Below, one piece after another: positions 26,320-34,019 of a DNA stretch of 64,000 nucleotides (position 1 is its first letter; each line of letters opens with the position of its first letter). Location: assembly GCA_044220635.1 (NCBI GenBank), contig JBGAQP010000006.1:1-64000 (forward strand). The letters run 5' to 3'. The translations under genes and the position numbers were made by a program. The notes beneath the pieces were generated by a model. That model was not told where the DNA came from. It saw only the letters and a program-made list of their open reading frames with translations, and did not search any database. The DNA comes from JBGAQP01 sp044220635 (GTDB taxonomy: Bacteria > Pseudomonadota > Gammaproteobacteria > Burkholderiales > Usitatibacteraceae).

Positions 26320-27243
26320 ATGCCCATCGCGCTCATCGCACACGGGGGTGCGGGCCGCTGGCGCCCCGGCTCGGACGAGGACGCCCTCGCCGGCATGAAG
26401 GCCGCCGCGCGCGCCGGCCGCTCGGTCCTCCTCGCGGGCGGCGGCGCCCTCGAGGCCGTGTGCGCGACCGTCGTCGCCCTCGAGGACAATCCGATCTTCA
26501 ACGCGGGCACGGGCGCGGTGCTCAACTTCGACGGCTTCTGCGAGCTCGACGCCTGCGTGATGGTCAGCCGCGAGGCGCGCGTGGGGGCCGTCTCGGGCCT
26601 TCAGCGCGTGCGCAACCCCGTCCTCGTCGCGCGCAAGGTGATGGAGGAGACCGACCACGTGATGCTCACCGGCGACGGCGCCCAGCGCTTCGCGCGGGTG
26701 ATGGGCTTCGCGGACTACGATCCCGTGACTCCCGAGCGGCGCGCCGACTGGCTCGACAAGCGCAACCACGTCGACGAGGTCCTCGGCAAGCACGCGCTGC
26801 GCATGCGCCGCTTCCTCAAGGAGCATCCCGAGTACGCGGGCGGCACCGTGGGCGCGGCGGCGGTGGACGCCGAGGGCGTCCTCGCCGCGGCGACCTCGAC
26901 GGGCGGGGTCACGCTCAAGCTCGTGGGCCGGGTGGGCGACTCGCCCGTGCCGGGCGCGGGCAACTACGCCTCGGAGGCGGTCGCGGCCTCCGCGACCGGG
27001 ACGGGGGAATTCGTGCTGCGCTCGCTCGCGACCCGCGCGATCGCCGAGCGCGTGGAGCGCGGCGCCGCGCTGCCCGCGGCCCTCGACGAGGTGCTCGCGG
27101 CGCTCGGGCGCGATTTCGACGCCGACGTGGGCTTCATCGCCGTGGACCGGGAAGGGCGGCCGGCGGCGGCGCACCGGACCCGGGACATGCCCCACGCGTG
27201 GTTCAGCGGCCGCGACGAGGTGGCGGCGCGGATGCGCGCGTGA
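26320..27243 (+). CDS. Isoaspartyl peptidase / plant-type L-asparaginase
   Basis: A 307-residue Ntn-hydrolase precursor similar to EcAIII (IaaA). Signatures: MPIALIAHGGAGRW at the start, NAGTGAVLNFDGFCELDACV (about 61-80) and GGTVGAAAVDAEG, in which T176 would be the nucleophile exposed by autocleavage, followed by AAATSTGG. The product is expected to split isoaspartyl dipeptides and asparagine. It starts eight bases after the aspS stop and overlaps nudB by four bases (GTGA), so the three genes are probably one unit. No signal peptide is seen. Confidence 0.93.
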   Translation: MPIALIAHGGAGRWRPGSDEDALAGMKAAARAGRSVLLAGGGALEAVCATVVALEDNPIFNAGTGAVLNFDGFCELDACVMVSREARVGAVSGLQRVRNPVLVARKVMEETDHVMLTGDGAQRFARVMGFADYDPVTPERRADWLDKRNHVDEVLGKHALRMRRFLKEHPEYAGGTVGAAAVDAEGVLAAATSTGGVTLKLVGRVGDSPVPGAGNYASEAVAASATGTGEFVLRSLATRAIAERVERGAALPAALDEVLAALGRDFDADVGFIAVDREGRPAAAHRTRDMPHAWFSGRDEVAARMRA

Positions 27244-27689
27244 GCGCCCCCGCGCCCAAGCTCCCCGTCTCCACGCTCGTGGTGATCCACACGCCCGCGC
27301 TCGAGGTGCTGCTCCTCGAGCGCGCCGACCATCCGGGATTCTGGCAATCGGTCACCGGCAGCGTCCACGAAGGCGAGACGCTGCGCGAGACCGCGATCCG
27401 GGAGGTCGGCGAGGAGACGGGGCTGGACGCCACGCGCTACGAGCTGGCCGAATGGGGCGTGCAGAACGTCTACGAGATCTACGCCGTGTGGCGCCATCGC
27501 TACGCCCCCGGCGTGACCCACAACACCGAGCACGTCTTCGGGCTGAGCGTCCCCGCGCCCCTGCCGGTGCGGCTCGCCGCGCGCGAGCACCTGGCGAGCC
27601 AGTGGTTGCCCTGGCGCGAGGCCGCGGCGAAGGTCTTCTCCTGGAGCAACCGGCGGGCGATACTGATGCTTCCGGAAAGGTCCGCCTGA
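27240..27689 (+). CDS. nudB: Dihydroneopterin triphosphate pyrophosphatase (NudB-type Nudix)
   Basis: The start is a GTG overlapping the previous stop (GTGA), giving 149 residues. The Nudix box is perfect: GSVHEGETLRE then TAIREVGEETGL (residues 40-62), fitting Gx5Ex7REUxEExGU. The surrounding VLLLERADHPGFWQSVTGSV and the late FSWSNRRAI are typical of NudB, which removes pyrophosphate from dihydroneopterin triphosphate in folate synthesis. Position directly downstream of aspS supports this, as in other Betaproteobacteria. A pteridine reductase gene (61323) acts on related compounds. Confidence 0.93.
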   Translation: MSAPAPKLPVSTLVVIHTPALEVLLLERADHPGFWQSVTGSVHEGETLRETAIREVGEETGLDATRYELAEWGVQNVYEIYAVWRHRYAPGVTHNTEHVFGLSVPAPLPVRLAAREHLASQWLPWREAAAKVFSWSNRRAILMLPERSA

Positions 27690-27691
27690 CG

Positions 27692-28444
27692 ATGACCAGG
27701 AAGCACGCGCTCACCGTCGTCACCTACAACATCCACAAGGGCTTCTCGCAGTTCAACCGGCGACTGGTCCTGCACGAGATCCGCGACCGCCTCGCGGCGC
27801 TGTCGGCCGACGTCGTGTTCCTGCAGGAGGTGGTGGGCCAGCACCACCGGCACGCGCGCCGCCACGTGAGCTGGCCCGAGGTCGGGCAGCACGAGTTCCT
27901 CTCCCACGAGGGCGCGCACTCCGTCTACGGCATGAACGCGGTCCATCAGCACGGGCACCACGGCAACGCGGTGGTGAGCCGCCACCCCATCGTGGTCTCG
28001 GAGAACCTCGACATCTCGCACCACGTCCTCGAGAGCCGCGGGCTCCTGCACTGCGAGCTGGCGGTCCCGGGCTGGCGCGAGCGCCTGCACTGCATCAACG
28101 TGCACCTCGGCCTCTGGGCGAGGAGCCGGCGCTTCCAGATCGAGTGGCTGATCGATCGCATCCGGGAGGCGGTCCCCGGCGACGAGCCGCTCGTCGTGGC
28201 GGGGGACTTCAACGACTGGCAGCGGCGCGCGAGCGAAGTGCTGCACCGCGAGCTCGGGCTCGTGGAGGTGTTCGAGCGCGCCGAGGGCGGCCCCGCCCGC
28301 AGCTATCCGGCGCGACTGCCCCTGCTCTCGCTCGACCGCATCTACGTGCGCGGATTGCGCGTGGGCGCCGTCGAGCGCCTCACGGGCGCGCCCTGGGCGA
28401 AGCTCTCCGACCATGTCGCCCTCTCGGCCACGCTCATGAGGTAG
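27692..28444 (+). CDS. Endonuclease/exonuclease/phosphatase (EEP) family protein
   Basis: A 250-residue protein starting MTRKHALTVVTYNIHKGFSQ, two bases after the nudB stop. The EEP catalytic elements are visible: YNIHKG (N and H for metal), QEVVGQHH (E), GDFNDW (D, N) and the final SDHVALSA (D, H). A His-rich stretch HQHGHHGNAVVSRHP lies at the centre. It has no signal peptide. In Betaproteobacteria a gene like this often precedes the cardiolipin-synthase-like gene, as here and as in the E. coli ybhP-clsB pair, but the substrate is not known. Confidence 0.9.
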   Translation: MTRKHALTVVTYNIHKGFSQFNRRLVLHEIRDRLAALSADVVFLQEVVGQHHRHARRHVSWPEVGQHEFLSHEGAHSVYGMNAVHQHGHHGNAVVSRHPIVVSENLDISHHVLESRGLLHCELAVPGWRERLHCINVHLGLWARSRRFQIEWLIDRIREAVPGDEPLVVAGDFNDWQRRASEVLHRELGLVEVFERAEGGPARSYPARLPLLSLDRIYVRGLRVGAVERLTGAPWAKLSDHVALSATLMR

Positions 28445-28466
28445 GCGGCGAAGGCGGCGCGCGGCG

Positions 28467-29621
28467 ATGGACCCCGTCCCCGGCAATCGCCTCACGCTGC
28501 TGCGTAGCGGCGCCGAGTACTTCCCGGCGCTCGAGGCGGCGATCGACGCGGCGCGCGCGGACGTGCGCCTGGAGACCTACATCTACGAGGACGACGAGAC
28601 GGGGCGGCGCATCGCCGCCGCGCTCAAGCGCGCGGCTGCGCGCGGCGTGTCGGTGCGCATGATGCTCGACGGCTTCGGCTCGCGCCTGCTCCCGGCGCCG
28701 TTCCTCGAGGACCTGCGGCGCGAGGGCATCCTGGTGCAGGTGTTCCGCCCCGAGTGGCGCTTTCCCCGCGTGCGGCGCACGCGCCTGCGGCGCCTGCACC
28801 GCAAGATCGTGCTGATCGACGGCCGCGTGGGCTTCGTCGGCGGGATCAACATCGTCGACGACCGCGTGGCCTCGGCCCCGCGGGGGCGCCTCGACTTCTG
28901 CGTGCGCATCGAGGGCCCGCTCGTCGGCCGGATCTACCCGGTGGTGCACCGGCTGTGGTGGCTGGTGGCCACGCTCACGCGCAAGGTGCGCCGCGCCGAT
29001 TTCGAGCCCCTCGCGGTGAACCCCGAGCCCGCGGGCGCGACGAGCGCGGAGTTCGTCTGGCGCGACAACCTGCGCCACCGCCACGACATCGAGGCCATGT
29101 TCCTCGAGGGCATCCGCGGCGCGCGCCGGGAGCTCGTGATCGCGAGCGCCTATTTCCTGCCGGGATGGCGCGTTCGCCACGCGCTGATCGAGGCGGCCGG
29201 GCGCGGCGTGCGCGTCGCCCTCCTCCTGCAGGGCTGGTCGGACCACCGCTTCTTCCAGCAGGCGAGCCGCGTGCTCTACCCGGCGCTCCTCGACCACGGC
29301 ATCGAGATCTACGAGTACGAGGCGAGCGAGCTGCACGCCAAGGCCGTGGTCGCCGACGACCGCTGGGCGAGCGTGGGCTCCTCGAACCTCGACCCCTTCA
29401 GCCTGTGGCTGTCGCGGGAGGCGAACGTGGTGGTCCACGACGAGACCTTCGCGCGGGAGCTGCGCGAGGCGATCGAGCTCGAGATCCGCCTGGGCGCCCG
29501 CCCGGTGCGCCGGATGCTCTGGAAGCACCGGCCGTGGACGGCGCGGGTCGCGGGCTGGATCGCCTACGGCTACGCGCGCCTCGTCGTCGGCTGGGCCGGG
29601 ATCGGGCGGCGCTGGCTCTGA
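28467..29621 (+). CDS. clsB: Cardiolipin synthase-like phospholipase D (ClsB type)
   Basis: A 384-residue protein with two HKD motifs: HRKIVLIDGRVGFVGGIN (about residues 111-128) and HAKAVVADDRWASVGSSNLD (about 290-309), which together form the active site of PLD-type phosphatidyl transferases. Absence of N-terminal membrane helices distinguishes it from ClsA and fits ClsB, which links phosphatidylglycerol or phosphatidylethanolamine headgroups into cardiolipin or phosphatidylglycerol. A hydrophobic C-terminus (WIAYGYARLVVGWAGIG) could attach it to the membrane. It lies 22 bases after the EEP gene, matching the E. coli ybhP-clsB order. It ends one base before argB, which converges. Confidence 0.9.
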   Translation: MDPVPGNRLTLLRSGAEYFPALEAAIDAARADVRLETYIYEDDETGRRIAAALKRAAARGVSVRMMLDGFGSRLLPAPFLEDLRREGILVQVFRPEWRFPRVRRTRLRRLHRKIVLIDGRVGFVGGINIVDDRVASAPRGRLDFCVRIEGPLVGRIYPVVHRLWWLVATLTRKVRRADFEPLAVNPEPAGATSAEFVWRDNLRHRHDIEAMFLEGIRGARRELVIASAYFLPGWRVRHALIEAAGRGVRVALLLQGWSDHRFFQQASRVLYPALLDHGIEIYEYEASELHAKAVVADDRWASVGSSNLDPFSLWLSREANVVVHDETFARELREAIELEIRLGARPVRRMLWKHRPWTARVAGWIAYGYARLVVGWAGIGRRWL

Positions 29622-29622
29622 G

Positions 29623-30534
29623 CTAGCGGCCGTTGGCGCCGCGGTTCGCCGAGGCGCCGCGGATCAGCGTGCCCACGCCCTCGCTGGTGAGCACTTCCAG
29701 CAGCAGCGCGTGGGAGACTCTCCCGTCGATGATGTGCGCGGTCTTCACGCCGTTCTTCACCGCGTCGAGGGCGCAGTCCACCTTGGGGAGCATCCCGCCG
29801 GAGATCGTGCCCTCCTCGATCATCTCGTGCACCTTCTGCGCGGTGAGCCCCGTGACGACCTTGCCGTCGCGGTCGAGGACGCCCGTCGTGTTGGTGAGCA
29901 GGATCAGCTTCTCGGCCTGCAGGGTGACGGCGAGCTTGCCGGCCGCGACGTCGGCGTTGATGTTGTAGGCCGTTCCCTGCTCGTCCGCGCCGATGGGGGC
30001 GATCACGGGGATGAAGTCGCGCTGGTCGAGCAGCTGGATGATCTCCGGGTCGATGCGCACCACCTCGCCCACCAGGCCCACGTCGATCTTCTTGCGCTTG
30101 TCGTCCTTGCTCGCGACCTTGAGCTTGCGCGCGTGGATGAAGTGCCCGTCCTTGCCCGTGAGGCCCACGGCGCGCCCGCCCGCCTTGTTGATGAGGGTGA
30201 CGATCTCCTGGTTGATGAGGCCGCCGAGCACCATCTCGACGACGTCGAGCGTCTCCTCGTCCGTGACGCGCATGCCCTGGATGAACTCGCTCTGCTTGCC
30301 GAGCTTCTGCAGGAGTGCCCCGATCTGGGGGCCCGCGCCGTGCACGACCACGGGGTTCATCCCGATCAGCTTGAGCAGCACCACGTCCTCGGCGAAATCC
30401 TCCTGCAGCGCGATGTCGGTCATCGCGTTGCCGCCGTACTTGATGACGATGGTCTTGTCGTAGAAACGGCGGATGTAGGGCAGCGCCTCGATCAGGACGT
30501 CGGCCTTCTGCGAGGAGGACAGCTTCGGGGGCAT
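29623..30534 (-). CDS. argB: Acetylglutamate kinase
   Basis: A 303-residue amino-acid kinase that phosphorylates N-acetylglutamate in arginine synthesis. Signatures: IVIKYGGNAM near residue 32, NPVVVHGAGPQIGALLQKLG (substrate loop), NINADVAAGKLAVTLQAEKL and SGGMLPKVDCALDAVKNGVK. The N-terminal helix (KADVLIEALPYIRRFYDKTI) is the extension seen in arginine-inhibited hexameric enzymes, so feedback inhibition is likely. A -10-like TAGAAT stands 31 bases upstream. Confidence 0.97.
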   Translation of the reverse strand: MPPKLSSSQKADVLIEALPYIRRFYDKTIVIKYGGNAMTDIALQEDFAEDVVLLKLIGMNPVVVHGAGPQIGALLQKLGKQSEFIQGMRVTDEETLDVVEMVLGGLINQEIVTLINKAGGRAVGLTGKDGHFIHARKLKVASKDDKRKKIDVGLVGEVVRIDPEIIQLLDQRDFIPVIAPIGADEQGTAYNINADVAAGKLAVTLQAEKLILLTNTTGVLDRDGKVVTGLTAQKVHEMIEEGTISGGMLPKVDCALDAVKNGVKTAHIIDGRVSHALLLEVLTSEGVGTLIRGASANRGANGR

Positions 30535-30565
30535 GGAGGGGGAGGGCGGGGAGGGGAAGGCCGCT

Positions 30566-30571
30566 ATTCTA
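30566..30571 (-). promoter_or_regulatory. -10 element of argB
   Basis: On the minus strand TAGAAT (30571-30566) lies 31 bases before the argB ATG, giving an expected transcript start near 30559 and a leader of about 25 bases. It is placed immediately downstream of the small heat-shock gene terminator. No -35 box matches well. Confidence 0.45.
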
Positions 30572-30582
30572 GGGTTCCGGCC

Positions 30583-30630
30583 GGGAAAACAAAATGGCCC
30601 GCCGGGGAGGAGTCCCCTCCCCGGCGGGCC
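30583..30630 (-). terminator. Rho-independent terminator of the small heat-shock gene
   Basis: Read on the minus strand, a long stem GGCCCGCCGGGGAGG paired with CCTCCCCGGCGGGCC (30596-30630) is followed by ATTTTGTTTTCCC (30595-30583). The stem is about 15 bp with a small loop. It separates hsp20 from argB, which has its own promoter just after. Confidence 0.88.
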
Positions 30631-30663
30631 GTCCCGGGAGCCTGCCGCTTGCCAGCCGTGGCT

Positions 30664-31089
30664 TTACAGGACGGCGATCTTGCGCCCGGCGGCCGCCGCC
30701 TTCTTGGGAAGCGTGAGCTCGAGCACGCCGTCGGAGAACTTCGCGACCGCCTGCGACTCGTCGATCTCCTGGGGCAGCGCGAAGCGCCGGGCGGTCTTGC
30801 CGTAGAAGCGCTCGGAGCGCAGCCACTTCTCGTTGTCGCGCACGTCCTTCTCGCGCTTCACCTCGGCGGCGATCTGCACCTCGTTGCCGTCGATCTCGAT
30901 CTGGATGTCCTCCTTCTTCACGCCGGCGAGCTCGGCGTTCACGGTGTAGCCCTCGGGCGTCTCGCGCACGTCGACGCGGATGGGCGCGGGCTCGGAGGCG
31001 CCCTCGAACACCAGCGCGGGGCGGAAGAAGTCGTTGAACAGGCCGTCCAGGCGGCCCACCAGGGGTTCGTAGCGCATCATCGGGTTCAT
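30664..31089 (-). CDS. Small heat-shock protein, Hsp20/alpha-crystallin family
   Basis: I start at the ATG at 31089 (MNPMMRYEPLVGRLDGLFND, 141 residues) because GGAGGAAAGG lies directly before it; the frame is open upstream but without family similarity. The alpha-crystallin domain spans about residues 35-130, with PIRVDVRETPEGYTVNAELA and the conserved FSDGVLELTLPKK. A C-terminal IxV motif (RKIAVL) would dock into neighbouring subunits. The protein is an ATP-independent holdase. A heat-shock-type promoter candidate stands upstream (31181-31209). Confidence 0.95.
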   Translation of the reverse strand: MNPMMRYEPLVGRLDGLFNDFFRPALVFEGASEPAPIRVDVRETPEGYTVNAELAGVKKEDIQIEIDGNEVQIAAEVKREKDVRDNEKWLRSERFYGKTARRFALPQEIDESQAVAKFSDGVLELTLPKKAAAAGRKIAVL

Positions 31090-31180
31090 CCTTTCCTCCA
31101 CAGGGTCATGGTCCACGGGGCCCCGGCCCGGCCGGGGTTGCCTGATCGGGGGGCCGGGCTGCGGCTCCCCATGGCCCTTG

Positions 31181-31209
31181 ACGTAGGGTCGCCGGCCGGG
31201 CCTTTCAAG
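31181..31209 (-). promoter_or_regulatory. Candidate sigma-32 promoter of the small heat-shock gene
   Basis: On the minus strand CTTGAAA (31209-31203) is followed after 14 bases by CCCTACGT (31188-31181). The heat-shock consensus is CTTGAA, 13-14 bases, CCCCATNT; the -35 half is perfect, the -10 half matches at five of eight positions. The expected start near 31173 leaves a leader of about 84 bases to the ATG. Confidence 0.5.
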
Positions 31210-31230
31210 CCCCGCCGCGAGGGGGCGGAA

Positions 31231-31239
31231 TGCTAAACT
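31231..31239 (+). promoter_or_regulatory. Extended -10 element of the ECF sigma gene
   Basis: TGC-TAAACT (31231-31239) lies 31 bases before the sigma-factor ATG. It resembles the other extended -10 elements of this window and would allow basal housekeeping transcription of the locus. I cannot recognise an autoregulatory ECF-type promoter with confidence. Confidence 0.4.
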
Positions 31240-31270
31240 GCCGGCACCCCGAACCCCCTCCCCGAGCGCC

Positions 31271-31858
31271 ATGACCGACCCGCGTTTCGCGGAGATCGAA
31301 TCCCACCGGCCTTACCTCCTGCGCTACGCCCTCGCACAGCTGCGCGACGCGCAGGCGGCCGAGGAGGCGGTGCAGGAAGCCCTGGTCGCCGCCCTGGAGA
31401 GCCTCGCGAGCTTCGAGGGAAAGTCCTCGCTGCGGACCTGGCTCACCTCGATCCTGCGTTTCAAGGTGACCGACCTGCAGCGGCGCGCCGTCGCGGAGCG
31501 CTCCCGCTTCGAGTCGACGGATTTCGCCGATGAGGGGGGCGAGGAAGGCTGGCTCGACCAGCTCTTCACCGACGAGGGCCACTGGCGCGTCGCCCCGCGG
31601 GCCTGGGCAGATCCGGAGGCGGCGCTCGAGCAGCGCCGCTTCTGGGAAGCCTTCGAGAAGTGCCTCGACCGGCTTCCCCCGGCGGGAGGGCGCATCTTCT
31701 TCAAGCGCGAGGTCCTCGGGGAGGATACCGAGACCATCTGTAAGGACGAGCGCATCACGCCGTCCAACTGCTGGGTGATCCTGCACCGCGCGCGCCTCGG
31801 CCTGCGGCAGTGCCTGGAGGGAAACTGGTTCGGAAAGGGGGGCGGCGATGGACGCTAG
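31271..31858 (+). CDS. ECF sigma factor of a bufferin-type locus
   Basis: A 195-residue ECF sigma factor with region 2 (YLLRYALAQLRDAQAAEEAV, then SSLRTWLTSILRFKVTDLQR, residues about 15-75) and region 4 (CLDRLPPAGGRIFFKREVLG and TPSNCWVILHRARLGLRQCL, about 130-185). The NCWVxLHRARxxLRxCLExNWF pattern is one I associate with sigma factors paired with short zinc-finger anti-sigma factors and DUF2282 genes. It presumably recruits RNA polymerase to the peptide operon when its anti-sigma partner releases it. The stop lies inside the anti-sigma gene (11-base overlap), so both are made together. Confidence 0.93.
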   Translation: MTDPRFAEIESHRPYLLRYALAQLRDAQAAEEAVQEALVAALESLASFEGKSSLRTWLTSILRFKVTDLQRRAVAERSRFESTDFADEGGEEGWLDQLFTDEGHWRVAPRAWADPEAALEQRRFWEAFEKCLDRLPPAGGRIFFKREVLGEDTETICKDERITPSNCWVILHRARLGLRQCLEGNWFGKGGGDGR

Positions 31859-32036
31859 TGTGGACTGCCGCGAGGCGGCACGGCTGCTCTCGCTCGCCCT
31901 GGACCGCGCGCTGTCGGGGCAGGAGAGCGCCGCGCTCGACCTCCATCTCTCGCGCTGCCTCGCCTGCCGCAACTTCGGCGAGCAGCTCGCGTTCCTGCGA
32001 AAGGTCGCGGGGCGTTTTCGCGAAGGCGGCGCCTGA
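31848..32036 (+). CDS. Short zinc-finger (ZAS) anti-sigma factor
   Basis: A 62-residue protein starting MDASVDCREAARLLSLALDR. It has the Hx3CxxC motif (HLSRCLAC, H33, C37, C40) plus C7, the zinc-binding anti-sigma signature. It ends after about 20 more residues, with no transmembrane segment, so it is a free cytoplasmic protein rather than a membrane-anchored one. It would hold the ECF factor inactive; bound metal or oxidation of the cysteines could be the trigger. The ATG follows GGAAAGGGGGGCGGCG inside the sigma gene. Confidence 0.88.
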   Translation: MDASVDCREAARLLSLALDRALSGQESAALDLHLSRCLACRNFGEQLAFLRKVAGRFREGGA

Positions 32037-32084
32037 GCCCCGCGGGGCGAGGGCCGGACAATCCGTGGACAGGAGGAGACTCGC

Positions 32085-32348
32085 ATGAAAGGGAAGAAAG
32101 CCGTTCTGCACTCGGCGGTGGCCGGCGTGATCGCCTTCGGGCTCGCCCAGGGCGCCCAGGCCCAGGGCCCCGACAAGGAGAAGTGCTACGGCATCGCCAA
32201 GGCGGGCCAGAACGACTGCGGCACCGCGAGCCACACCTGCGCCGGCAAGGCGAAGAAGGACAACGCCCCGGACGAGTGGAAGTACGTGGCCAAGGGCAGC
32301 TGCGAGAAGCTCGGCGGCAGGACTCGCCCGGGCAAGGCCTCGAAATAG
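32085..32348 (+). CDS. bufA: DUF2282 bufferin-type RiPP precursor (BufA-like)
   Basis: An 87-residue protein with a signal peptide (MKGKKAVLHSAVAGVIAFGL, predicted cut after AQA at residue 26) and a small mature part with four cysteines at 34, 45, 52 and 73: EKCYGIAKAGQNDCGT, SHTCAGKAKKDN and YVAKGSCEKLGG. This is the DUF2282 pattern. In the bufferin family, as described for Caulobacter, such peptides have cysteines changed to thiooxazoles by the DUF692/DUF2063 pair, are exported and bind copper. A strong site AGGAGGAGAC stands before the ATG, fitting abundant product. The 48-base gap before it holds a 12-bp palindrome (32037-32048). Confidence 0.92.
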   Translation: MKGKKAVLHSAVAGVIAFGLAQGAQAQGPDKEKCYGIAKAGQNDCGTASHTCAGKAKKDNAPDEWKYVAKGSCEKLGGRTRPGKASK

Positions 32349-32389
32349 CCCGGCCCGCGAACGCCCCGGCACCGCAGGCGGCGGCCGGC

Positions 32390-33247
32390 ATGCTCGCACA
32401 GTCCCTCGACGCGACCCGTGCGGGGATCGGCCTGCGCGCGCCCCACTACGCCGAGATCGCCCGCCGCCGCCCGCCGCTCGCGTTCCTCGAGGTCCACAGC
32501 GAGAACTACTTCGGCGAGGGCGGGCAGCCGCTCGCCTGGCTCGAGCGGCTGCGCGCCGACTACGCCCTGAGCCTGCACGGGGTGGGACTCTCGCTGGGCG
32601 GCGCCGATCCCCTCGACGAAACGCACCTCGCGCGTCTCGAGGCTCTCGCCCGGCGTTTCGAGCCCGCGCTCGTCTCCGAGCACCTCGCCTGGTCCTCGGC
32701 GCTCGGGCGCCATGCGAACGACCTGTTGCCGCTCGCCTTCACTCCGGAGGCGGTGGCGCGGGTCGTCGCGCGGGTGCAGGCGGTCCAGGAGCGCCTCGGC
32801 CGCCCGATCCTGGTCGAGAACGTGTCCTCCTACCTGGAGTTCGCGGACTCGGTCCTCTGCGAATGGGAGTTCGTGGCCGAGGTCGTGCGCCGCTCCGGCT
32901 GCGGCGTGCTGCTCGACGTGAACAACGTCTGGGTGAGCGCCGCGAACCACGGCTTCGACCCCCGGCGCTACCTCGCGGCGATCGAACCGGCCTCGGTCGC
33001 CGAGATCCACCTCGCCGGGTTCGAGGCGGTCGGCGGCCTGCTGATCGACACCCACGGGGCGCGCGTTTCCGCCGAGGTCTGGGACCTTTACGACGAGGCC
33101 CTCGCGCGGTTCGGGCCCCGGCCCACGCTCGTCGAGTGGGACACGAACATCCCGGAGCTCGACGTGCTCCTCGCGGAGGCGGCATCGGCCGAGGCCCGCC
33201 TCGCGGCCCGCGCGCAACGGCGCCGGACCGGCACGGCCGGAGACTGA
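32390..33247 (+). CDS. bufB: DUF692 multinuclear-iron oxygenase (BufB/MbnB-like)
   Basis: A 285-residue TIM-barrel protein. Likely metal ligands stand at the ends of strands: FLEVHSENYF (E34, H36, E38), LSLHGVGLSL (H63), VSEHLAWS (E97, H98), LVENVSSYLE (E143, N144), LLDVNNVWVSAANH (D176, N178, H187), AEIHLAG (E205, H207), DTHG (D220, H222) and EWDTNIPE (E249, D251). This is the DUF692 pattern known from MbnB, which with MbnC turns cysteine into oxazolone-thioamide; here it would modify the BufA cysteines. The ATG at 32390 is 41 bases after bufA, with only a weak binding site (GGCGGCCGGC). Confidence 0.93.
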   Translation: MLAQSLDATRAGIGLRAPHYAEIARRRPPLAFLEVHSENYFGEGGQPLAWLERLRADYALSLHGVGLSLGGADPLDETHLARLEALARRFEPALVSEHLAWSSALGRHANDLLPLAFTPEAVARVVARVQAVQERLGRPILVENVSSYLEFADSVLCEWEFVAEVVRRSGCGVLLDVNNVWVSAANHGFDPRRYLAAIEPASVAEIHLAGFEAVGGLLIDTHGARVSAEVWDLYDEALARFGPRPTLVEWDTNIPELDVLLAEAASAEARLAARAQRRRTGTAGD

Positions 33248-33251
33248 GCCG

Positions 33252-34019
33252 ATGAGCCCGCTCGCCCGCCTGCAGAGCGACTTCCTCGCCGCGATCCTCG
33301 ACGGCCAGACGGAAGCGATCGCCGGCCGCGTGCGCGCCGGCCGGGTTTCACCGGCCGAGCGCCTCGAGGCCTATCGCCGCAACGTCGCCGGGACCCTGCG
33401 CGCGGCGCTCGCCGCCGCCTACCCCGTGGTCGAGCGCCTCGTGGGCGCCGCGTTCTTCACCGAGGCGGCGGCGCGCTACGCCCGCGCGCACCCCTCGGCG
33501 AGCGGGGACCTTCATCGCTTCGGGGACGGGTTCGCGCAATTCCTCGCGGCCTATCCCCATGGCCGCGAGGTCGCCTGCCTCGCCGACGTGGCGCGCCTCG
33601 AGTGGGCCTGGCACGAGTGCTTCCACGCCGCCGACGGCGGGAGCCTCGACTTCGCGGCCCTCGCGGCCGTTCCCGCCGCCCGCCACGGCGAGATCCGCTT
33701 CCACCTGCATCCGGCCGTCCGCCTCGTGCAATCGCCGCATCCGGTCCTCGCGATCTGGGAGGCGAACCAGCCGGGGCGCGACGGGATCCCGGCGCGCTCC
33801 GAGTGGGGCGAGCGCGTGCTCGTCCACCGGGAGGACTACGCGGTTCGTCTTCGCGCGGCGGCTGCCGACGAGTGGAGTCTGCTCGCGGGCTTCGCGCGCG
33901 GCGCGACGCTGGAAGAGGCCGCGCGCGGGTGCGCCGACGACCTCCTGGGCGGGCTCCTGCGGCGCCTCGCGGCCGATCGCGTGATCGCCGGGTTCGCGCT
34001 CGGGCCGCCGTCGGCGTGA
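33252..34019 (+). CDS. bufC: DUF2063 peptide-recognition partner (BufC/MbnC-like)
   Basis: A 255-residue protein with the N-terminal DUF2063 domain: LARLQSDFLAAILDG, then ERLEAYRRNVAGTLRAALAA and YPVVERLVGAAFFTEAAARY (about residues 1-95), and a C-terminal domain with HPAVRLVQSPHPVLAIWEAN. MbnC-type proteins bind the precursor's leader and form a heterodimer with the DUF692 enzyme. It starts four bases after bufB, and its stop overlaps the GTG of the next gene (GTGA). No DoxX-type (BufD) gene follows, unlike many related loci. Confidence 0.92.
   Translation: MSPLARLQSDFLAAILDGQTEAIAGRVRAGRVSPAERLEAYRRNVAGTLRAALAAAYPVVERLVGAAFFTEAAARYARAHPSASGDLHRFGDGFAQFLAAYPHGREVACLADVARLEWAWHECFHAADGGSLDFAALAAVPAARHGEIRFHLHPAVRLVQSPHPVLAIWEANQPGRDGIPARSEWGERVLVHREDYAVRLRAAAADEWSLLAGFARGATLEEAARGCADDLLGGLLRRLAADRVIAGFALGPPSA

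Noticed and set aside
31090..31272. A 61-residue N-terminal extension of Hsp20
   Set aside because: It covers the heat-shock promoter and the leader. GGAGGAAAGG before the ATG at 31089 marks the true start.
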